From positions 39,680,853-39,744,852 of the forward strand of contig OZ038492.1 of the NCBI GenBank assembly GCA_964036315.1: a stretch of DNA of 64,000 nucleotides. Reading direction: 5' to 3'. The stretch is from Acanthosepion esculentum (lineage: Eukaryota; Mollusca; Cephalopoda; Sepiida; Sepiidae). The position numbers and the translations under genes were made by a program. Below the pieces are notes generated by a model. That model searched no databases and was not told the origin of the DNA. It saw only the letters and a program-made list of their open reading frames with translations. Position 1 is the stretch's first letter. The number at the start of each line of letters is the position of its first letter. This document shows, one piece after another, positions 56,960 to 64,000 of this stretch.

Positions 56960-57205
56960 TAGGAGGATTTGATAATTATAATTAAGTAATTCATTGAGTC
57001 TAAAGAAACCTCAACAGAATGCAGAAAGCACTGGACGGCCGTTTCGTCCTATATTTGGGACTCATCAGCAATGCGCACCCACTACCGAGAATTGAAACCC
57101 GGACAGTTAGGTTATCAAACAAAAGCCATACCAACTGTTCCAACGGGGCTTTCAGACTCAATGAGTTACTTAATTATAATTATCAAATCCTCCTAACAAT
57201 TTGTA
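56960..57205 (-). mobile_element. Ribozyme SINE, copy 2, inside inverted arms
   Basis: Same head (57,075-57,150), ribozyme and tail on the minus strand. The tail with its flank (AATTGTTAGGAGGATTTGAT ... CATTGAGTCT, 56,962-57,003) recurs inverted to the right (57,157-57,205), directly fused to the head, forming a tail-out inverted dimer. Confidence 0.85.
57028..57074 (-). ncRNA. Hammerhead ribozyme, complete core (copy 2)
   Basis: CTGATGA, stem II GTCC/GGAC with CAAATATA loop, GAAA, CGGCCG, UC, and stem I GCATTG with CAGTGC (one G-U wobble). Core intact; predicted cleavage after the C complementary to 57,034. Confidence 0.85.
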
Positions 57206-57527
57206 AACTTATTCACCAATCTCTTGATTGTTCTTGAATGGAATTTGAAAATTGAATATGAGTGATGGTATCATTAGTGAGGAGCTGAATTATATTTTCC
57301 TTTCACCATTGCTCAGTTGTGAAGACAGTGGGTCTCACAGAAAAAATGATTTAAACCTCCCCTCTTTCTGGCTGAATAACTCAAAGTGTGTTTCACTGAT
57401 TCTTACCAAAAATGGTGTCAAGACGGCTAATCGTCTTATCTGAGAACTTGGAAAAAAGAAACTCAATTAGTTTAATGGTCTTTAGATATTAAACCTTTTG
57501 GAGGCTGGATAATTATGGTGTTACACC

Positions 57528-57530
<3 letters not shown>

Positions 57531-57614
<84 letters not shown>

Positions 57615-57660
57615 CATACATACATACATACATACATACATGCATATATACATACATACA
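57531..57660. repeat. (TA)n(GATA)n(CATA)n compound tract
   Basis: TA run to 57,585, then GATA, then TACA/CATA units. Confidence 0.97.
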
Positions 57661-57701
57661 TACATACATGTACAGACAAAATATACAGAAATACTCAACA
57701 A

Positions 57702-57704
<3 letters not shown>

Positions 57705-57757
<53 letters not shown>
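57705..57757. repeat. (TA)n at LINE I 3' end
   Basis: TA run next to the 3' end of the LINE fragment to its right. Confidence 0.95.
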
Positions 57758-57762
<5 letters not shown>

Positions 57763-58170
57763 ACTCTCCCGTCGGTTTCAACGTATGAGGTTCCGACAAC
57801 TGTGCTTATTCAACCCTGTGTGTAAGTCGCAAGTGACATTTCAGTCCTCCTAGTGATTTGCAAAGAAGTCTACAGATTGTGCAAGAGTGTGGATTGTTGG
57901 AGTGTATGGCCGGTACAGCAGCAGATGTTTTAGTCCTTTCCCTAGTGTGACGAAGTTTGGTGATGTTTGATGCTGCATTGTTCTTGATGCCATTGTAGCA
58001 AGTAGTCCTCCACTCATTGCGATCAATTGCTATGTCCTCAAACGTAGCATGGTCCATATTCGCAGCTGAGAGGTTACTTTTCAGTTTGTCCCTGTATCTA
58101 AACAATGGTCGGCCCACGCTTCGATAACCACTGTCAAGTTGACAATACATGAGCATTTTTGGTATTCTGA
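57758..58170 (-). pseudogene. LINE I: ORF2 C-terminal fragment with C2H2 finger
   Basis: A minus-strand frame open for 132 codons (57,806-58,204) reads IPKMLMYCQLDSGYRSVGRP, LFRYRDKLKSNLSAANMDH, ATFEDIAIDRNEWRTTCYNG, ending with a zinc finger CTICRLLCKSLGGLKCHLRL then TH (C-x2-C... x12 ...H-x4-H). PKML.YGEL..G.R.VGRP..R..D..K.NL is the common end of LINE ORF2 proteins in invertebrates. The RT is missing. The frame is intact, so this may be a fairly recent 5'-truncated insertion with (TA)n at its 3' side. Confidence 0.8.
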
Positions 58171-59037
58171 ATATATCTATAGATATATATGTGGTAACTG
58201 TCATATAATGATCTGAATAGAGAAATAGTATAGCGAATAGTGGACAGCGGTCCGTATAGTAATAGGAGATAGAGTAGAAATAGCAATCATTTAGACATCA
58301 CTCGACTTCCTATATATGTGTTTCCACTATGGTCACGTGATCCACTTAATTCAGTAATGTGTTTACTCTGGCAGTCTATGTTCACACTCAGGTGTCGACA
58401 GCGACACTTTATTCCTATATAACATAATGTCTCAGAAATAAACATGTGACACATCGTATCAGCCTGCAAGTCATATTCGTCATATAGACTTTAAAAGAAG
58501 TAGACTTATCGCGCGGTCATAGAAATGATTAAATATGACACTCTTATTAAATGCAAGCTTTTCTTTTTATGAATATTCTAGACATGTTAGTCCATAGGTA
58601 ATGTCTGACTTATATGTCTTTGCCCATCAAACTGGTGTCTTCGTCAGAATTTTTATACGTATAACATTTTTACTATTAAAACACCTGCCCTCTTACCTTA
58701 CCTGTCGTTCTAATGAGACTATGATGAAGCGACTTGGTCAGAGGGATGAACGTGCGATAAGAATAATTCAACAGAGGAATTCATACAGAAATTATAGTGT
58801 TATAAATATTAGAATCATGTGAAAAAATGCCTTAGGAAATAGCTCAAGATGCAAGCTTCGAATTGATGACATCATTATCAGTCACAGGGGGAAGTCTCCG
58901 AAAATGTTATTTCAATTGATAGAAAACATGGCACTAATATGAAAAACTATTGGAATAAAGAACAATGCCTTCAAAAAGGCAAACAAGGTATCAGGAAAGA
59001 GGAAAAGTTTAAGGACAAAGAAAAGAATGCTGAACTG

Positions 59038-59039
<2 letters not shown>
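58171..59039. other. Unassigned stretch
   Basis: No domain-bearing frame. Frames at 58,601-58,822 and 58,939-59,220 (+) are unsupported, and the latter runs into a TA tract. Confidence 0.4.

Positions 59040-59113
<74 letters not shown>
59040..59113. repeat. (TA)n, left border of ribozyme SINE copy 3
   Basis: About 37 TA units. Confidence 0.97.
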
Positions 59114-59117
<4 letters not shown>

Positions 59118-59261
59118 TCAAAATTCTATTGTATATCATTGCTTGACCCAGTTAATGCTCTGCGATGGTACGATTTGTTATGAATTCTTGGATGAGTATC
59201 ACCACAGAATTTATGAGTAGCGACGCTATATCTATCGAGTCTATTCAGTTTCGACTTCGTC

Positions 59262-59448
59262 ACTGAGGCCCGATGGTACAATTGGTATGACGCTTGCGCC
59301 TTATCTAAACGGCCCGGGTTCGAATCTCGGTAGTGGGTGAGCACTGCTGATGAGTCCCAAAATAGGACCAAACAGCCGTTCACTGCATTCTGTTGGGGAT
59401 TCCTCTAGGCTCAATGAATTACTATAATGAGTTGCCCAAATTCTGTTA

Positions 59449-59449
<1 letters not shown>
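59262..59449 (+). mobile_element. Ribozyme SINE, copy 3
   Basis: Best tRNA-like head: GAGGCCCGATGGTACAATTG, GGTATGACGC (A-box region), GGGTTCGAATCTC (B-box, 59,308-59,320), then ribozyme and tail. It lies between two (TA)n tracts together with about 145 bp of unassigned left flank. Confidence 0.85.
59341..59385 (+). ncRNA. Hammerhead ribozyme relic (copy 3)
   Basis: CTGATGA and stem II (GTCC/GGAC) are intact, but GAAA has become CAAA, and the 3' stem I reads CACTGC, not CAGTGC. Loss of the conserved G12 should abolish cleavage. Confidence 0.75.

Positions 59450-59451
<2 letters not shown>

Positions 59452-59522
<71 letters not shown>
59452..59522. repeat. (TA)n, right border
   Basis: About 35 TA units. 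Confidence 0.97.
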
Positions 59523-59524
<2 letters not shown>

Positions 59525-59620
59525 TAATAATATTTTCATCCCATTCAGGGTTATAATACCACTAGGACACAAAAGATTACAGGGAGTGAAATAGAATGAG
59601 AATACTTTAATGAGGAGAAC
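59525..59620 (-). mobile_element. LINE A 3' UTR piece
   Basis: Reads, on the minus strand, the family 3' end (TCATTCTATTTCACTCCCTG; TTTTGTGTCCTAGTGGTATT). It abuts the plus-strand LINE A fragment at 59,640 and the TA tract at its own 3' end. Confidence 0.6.
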
Positions 59621-59634
59621 GATTTCAACAGCTC

Positions 59635-59880
59635 TTCTGTTTCTCCAGGTCCACTGCCGATGTGTTAACGGCTATCACTGAATTTGTCTATCAGGTTTTA
59701 GATTAGAACGGCGAACCTCGGTCTGTTGCCCCAAGATATCTCAAAGACGTTCAACAGCGTTTGAAATGTAGCCCTTCCCCATAAACTCAAGGGCTACAGT
59801 GTCTTTGGACTTATAATTGGCTTATTCCAATTGTTCATAAGGCAGAATCCAAGTTAAATCGACGGTCGGAAGTTTTCATA
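59635..59880 (+). mobile_element. LINE A fragment around RT motif A
   Basis: Broken frames: RSTADVLTAITEFVYQVLD, stop, NGEPRSVAP, then LKDVQQR and HKLKGYSVFG-like sequence, parallel to 3330-3540 and 27,355. Motif A Asp is not readable. Confidence 0.7.
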
Positions 59881-60440
59881 TATATCGGTTGTGCTTAAGA
59901 AAAAATGTAAATTTAACTATGAATAAGAAACTTTTGAAAGAAAACTGTGCCTCGTATGCAGTAATCATCTACCGAGTGACTCTTCGGCCTTGTACAAGGT
60001 GAACACCACTTTAAACAAAAATTCAGAGATATCAAGCACCAACACAATGTATCGTATGTTAGATTTCTTTCGAAAAGAATAATTTTCAGTATAGCTTTTT
60101 CGAAATATTGTTCTCATTCAAATTGTTACAGATTTTATTATAGCAAGATATTCTTTAATCAAATGTCAGGTGCTCACTGTTTTTGATTTGTTTTGTTTTT
60201 TAATTGATATGAAGCATCTGTTGATTATTCTGCGATTTTGCTATGATATCACATTTGTTCCTACATACCAGTGTTTCAGTACCTGACTTACGTGTTGAAC
60301 TCATGAACAGTAGGTAAGAGTAACACACGTCCAACCTATACCCATATCCACTACGCCACTATATCAAAGGTCATCAGTGGTGTCAATATATTTTTTATAT
60401 GGTGCAAAGTTCAGTTGTCCACAATTATCTCTGTAGGAAT
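59881..60440. other. Unassigned stretch interrupting LINE A
   Basis: AT-rich, with the tRNA-like segment CATGAACAGTAGGTAAGAGT near 60,303. No firm call. Confidence 0.35.
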
Positions 60441-60444
60441 TTGG

Positions 60445-61255
60445 AAAACTCCTCAGAATTCATCTTGCACATTTCTAAATCTACCATTCGTCTGAAGATT
60501 GAATATTGTTGTCATATCTGGTCTTGTGCTCCTACGATATATTTAGAGATTCTTTGACAAAATTCAAAGAAGGGTCTATAATGTAATGTGCCCTTGCCTT
60601 GTATCTCGTCTTCAGTCACTTTATTACCGTCATGGCGTGGATTCCGTCGAGTCTTTCTACAAATGATTTCATTGAAACTGTTGTGAGCATATTTTTTCCT
60701 TAGTTTCTCGACTGCATGAATTTAAGCGAGCTACGGGATTGGTAACCACGTCTCATTGTTTTACTGTTGGATTAGATGCAACCGTGAATTTTATTGTAAG
60801 AGTTTGTTTCGCAATTCTCGCCTGTAGATTTCTTTACCTATTTCTATTTTCCACACTGCCTATTATCTTAAGGAATTGAAATGAAACGTCAGTCGTCGTC
60901 ATCTGTCTTCTTGAACCCTGTTTCATTTCGTCACTTCTCCTTATTAAAGTCTTCTCTTTCTACAACGTCAATCGCCAACTTCTGCCTTCTTTTTCGTGTT
61001 TTTGTCTTCCTATTCATGTTTCTTTATTTTCTATTTCTCACTTCTCCTCACCAAAATCTTCTCGTTCTCCAGCGCCAATCGCCATCTTCTGTCTTCTTGA
61101 ACCCTGTTTCTTTATTATCATTTCCTCACTTCGCCTCTGTCTTCTCATTCACTTTCAATTCCTGTAAATCTCTGCGTTCTACTGGCATGATCGTCCTGCG
61201 CGCAAAGAAGAAATTTGGCTTACTATTGTGCTTGAGAACCGAACGATATCTTCAA
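60445..61255 (+). mobile_element. LINE A C-terminal block plus unusual pyrimidine-rich 3' region
   Basis: Coding relic: KIEYCCHIWSCAPTIYLEIL, then LQSLYYRHGVDSVES and HEFKRATGLVTTSHCFTVGL. After 60,870 the sequence is T/C-rich, keeps a 125-codon frame open (60,881-61,258), and contains two copies of CCATCTTCTGTCTTCTTGAACCCTGTTTC-like sequence (60,897 and 61,082). The frame has no domain and is probably 3' UTR. Confidence 0.65.
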
Positions 61256-61900
61256 TAATTAGGAAGAGTGAATGCTAACCTTTCATTTTTGGATCGCATT
61301 GTTACAGGTCATTAAAACATCTTTTGCATGTCAACAGATAACGACAAAAACAGTAGTTATACCAAATCAGATACTATCACCAAGCTCAAAAGTAAGATTA
61401 TTTTCCCAGAAGTTCTACATTTGTATCTGGTAGTATATGAAAGATGTCGTCCATTATGAGCTATTTGATACATGTAAGGACCAACCCTACCGATGTTGGT
61501 TTTTTTTTTGCCAATTTCTTTTTAATTTTTAGATTCAGTCGCATTTTTCACATTCCCCAAATTTAGCACCAACAGGTTTTCCTTTGTTTCCACAACGATG
61601 ACATTTTATAAGAGGCGTTACATTCGGAAACAACTTGATGACAGTCTTCCAAATATTTTTGAGGGAAAAGACCGATCTTTTTTTTTTAAATGTGAACTTT
61701 TATATTTTAACTTTCGAGTGGAAGTCATTAAAAAGAAGTTGGTTACACTTTTAATAAAAAATATCTAAATAAGTTTTTCTTACTTTTGGTTTATATCCTT
61801 TCTACTGAAATATTATCCGATGTTTCTAATATCTACTTCAAGTTCATAATTTTTCCGTGTACAGAACCAAACATAACGAAGCGACGGGAATATCGGAGAC
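61256..61900. other. Unassigned AT-rich stretch
   Basis: No supported feature. Confidence 0.35.
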
Positions 61901-64000
61901 AGATTTAGATTTAATATTTACCCATATTAAATTCATATGCTTCAATACTGAACAATATTATTAAAAGGTTTTAATATTTAAGAGTATTAATAGCTGATGG
62001 TTCAATATTTACAATATTCATTTCTGAGACTTCAATGCTTACCAATATTAAAATAAAAGGCTTTAATATTTACAAATATTGAATTCAGTAACGTCAATCT
62101 TTTCCAGTATTACTTTCATAGGCTTCAACATTTATCAATATTAAAATCATAGTTCTCAATATTTATCAGTAGTACATTCAGAGATTTCAGTATTTTCGAA
62201 TATTAATTTCAGAGATTTTAATATTTACCAATACTAAATTCATGTTTCAATATTTACCGGTATTACATAAGTGGCTTCCATATTTGCCAGTATTAAATTC
62301 AGAAACTTCAGCATTTACCATTATTAAAACAGAGACTTCAGTATTCACCAATATTAAATTCAATATTTTCAGCATTAAGTTCAGTGTTTTCAACGTTATA
62401 TTCACTGGTTACAATATATATCAACATTTAATATAGAGGCTTCAATAAACCATTATTAAATACAGAGATTTCAACATTTACTAATATTAAATTAAAAAAA
62501 CTCAGTATTTACCAATATTAAATTAAGAAACTTCAATATTTACCAATATTAAATTCAGAGACTTCAACCTTTATCAACATTATATTCAGAGACTTCAATA
62601 TTTAACAATATTAAATTAAGAGACTTCAACCTTTACCAATGTTAAATTAAGAGACTTCAACCTTTACCAATATTAAATTGAGAGACTTCAACCTTTACCA
62701 ATATTAAATTAAGAGACTTCAACCTTTACCAATATTAAATTAAGAGACTTCAACCTTCACCAATATTAAATTAAGAGACTTCAACCTTTACCAATATTAA
62801 ATTAATAGACTTCAACCTTTACCAATATTAAATTAATAGACTTCAACCTTTACCAATATTAAATTAAGAGACTTCAACCTTCACCAATATTAAATTAAGA
62901 GACTTCAACCTTTACCAATATTAAATTAATAGACTTCAACCTTTACCAATATTAAATTAAGAGACTTCAACCATTACCAATATTAAATTAAGAGACTTCA
63001 ACCTTTACCAATATTAAATTAATAGACTTCAACCTTTACCAATATTAAATTAAGAGACTTCAACCATTACCAATATTAAATTAATAGACTTCAACATTTA
63101 CCAATATTAAATTAAGAGACTTCAACCTTTACCAATGTTAAATTAAGAGACTTCAACCTTTACCAATATTATATTCAGAGACTTCAACCTTTACCAATAT
63201 TAAATTCAGGGACTTCAACAATTATCAATATTAAATTAAGAGACTTCAACCTTTACCAATATTAAATTAATAGACTTCAACCTTCACAAATATTAAATTA
63301 AGAGACTTCAACCTTCGCCAATATTAAATTAAGAGACTTCAACCTTTACCAATATTAAATTAAGAGACTTCAACCTTCACCAATATTAAATTAAGAGACT
63401 TCAACCTTTACCAATATTAAATTAAGAGACATCAACCTTTACCAATGTTAAATTAAGAGACTTCAACCTTTACCAATATTAAATTAAGAGACTTCAACCT
63501 TTACCAATATTAAATTAATAGACTTCAACATTTACCAATATTAAATTAAGAGACTTCAACCTTCACAAATATTAAATTAAGAGACTTCAACCTTTACCAA
63601 TATTAAATTAAGAGACTTCAACCTTTACCAATATTAAATTAAGAGACTTCAACCTTCACCAATATTAAATTAAGAGACTTCAACCTTTACCAATATTAAA
63701 TTAAGAGACTTCAACCATCACCAATATTAAATTCAGAGACTTCAACATTTACCAATATTAAATTAAGAGACTTCAATATTTACCAATATTAAATTAAGAG
63801 ACTTCAAACTTTACCAATATTATATTAAGAGACTTCAACCTTTACCAATATTAAATTAAGAGACTTCAACCTTTACCAATATTAAATTAAGAGACTTCAA
63901 CCGTTACCAATATTAAATTAAGAGACTTCAAACTTTCCCAATATTAAATTAAGAGACTTCAACCTTTTACAATATTAAATTAAGAGACTTCAACCTTCAC
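61900..64000. repeat. 31-bp AT-rich satellite with a homogenisation gradient
   Basis: The unit AATATTAAATTAAGAGACTT + CAACCTTTACC (31 bp) is near-uniform from about 62,560 to the window end (roughly 46 copies). To the left, units become progressively diverged until about 61,900. Variants are AGAGAC/ATAGAC and CCTTTACC/CCTTCACC. It runs off the window. No gene inside. Confidence 0.97.

Larger units (their letters stand above)
56327..57530. mobile_element. 1.2-kb segment bounded by short TIRs (mariner-like?)
   Basis: CAGGGTGTAA at 56,327 is inverted as TTACACCCTG at 57,519-57,530, next to (TA)n. Length and TA context would fit a mariner. No transposase is recognised: 57,252-57,443 is open (plus strand) but domain-free. 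Two hammerhead SINEs lie inside. The termini could be coincidence. Confidence 0.35.

Overview
The window looks like gene-poor, repeat-saturated DNA from a metazoan, most probably a cephalopod such as Octopus. That assignment is an inference from the repeat mix: very long (TA)n, (GATA)n and (ATT)n tracts, many decayed non-LTR retrotransposons, Penelope-like elements (PLEs), mariner relics and tRNA-headed SINEs. I see no convincing host protein-coding gene, rRNA, functional tRNA or CRISPR array. Almost every recognisable protein is a reverse transcriptase (RT), retrotransposon endonuclease or transposase in some state of decay.

Family labels used below are mine. LINE A is a Jockey/CR1-like RT family with about ten fragments; its best copy is at 27.36-28.53 kb, with an open RT core carrying YADD. 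The Dong-like family has a YMDD RT and a C-terminal zinc knuckle plus restriction-like-endonuclease (RLE) domain; its copies lie at 13.1-15.8, 23.4-24.5 and 39.5-43.7 kb, and nearly every copy boundary is a (TAA)n/(ATT)n tract. PLEs lie at 20.1-22.6 and 37.9-38.5 kb, with GIY-YIG coding, long inverted flanks and (TA)n at the borders. SINE B is at 15.8 and 35.7 kb; SINE C is at 18.0, 32.9, 33.7, 41.5-42.0 and 48.0-48.5 kb; the ribozyme SINE carries a hammerhead and lies at 56.6, 57.0 and 59.3 kb. Repeat D and repeat E are dispersed families with no recognised coding.

Layout: 0-3 kb, foldback elements and TA tracts; 3-6 kb, mariner/Tc1 and LINE A relics; 6-10 kb, mostly unassigned, with a possible LTR and TA-bounded foldbacks; 11-18 kb, LINE A, repeat D, Dong-like array, SINE B and a foldback; 18-25 kb, SINE C, PLE and Dong-like array; 26-38 kb, LINE A, repeat E, a large GATA/GAAA field and SINE C; 38-44 kb, PLE and a nested Dong-like array; 44-50 kb, repeat D, a 111-bp tandem repeat, a GATA composite satellite and a SINE C inverted dimer; 50-54 kb, a piggyBac-like MITE and a mariner transposase with an internal minisatellite; 54-60 kb, repeat D satellite and hammerhead SINEs; 61.9-64 kb, a 31-bp satellite that runs off the window.

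The most notable structures are: (1) canonical hammerhead ribozymes inside tRNA-headed SINE-like units; (2) head-to-tail Dong-like copies joined at TAA repeats; (3) SINE C head-to-head inverted dimers, one with a perfect 13-bp target duplication; (4) a mariner transposase whose coding sequence has expanded internally into a roughly 19-copy minisatellite; and (5) several different foldback elements each bracketed by (TA)n. These elements do not form a pathway. What links them is nested insertion, microsatellite tails that become targets, and recurring inverted-dimer architecture.
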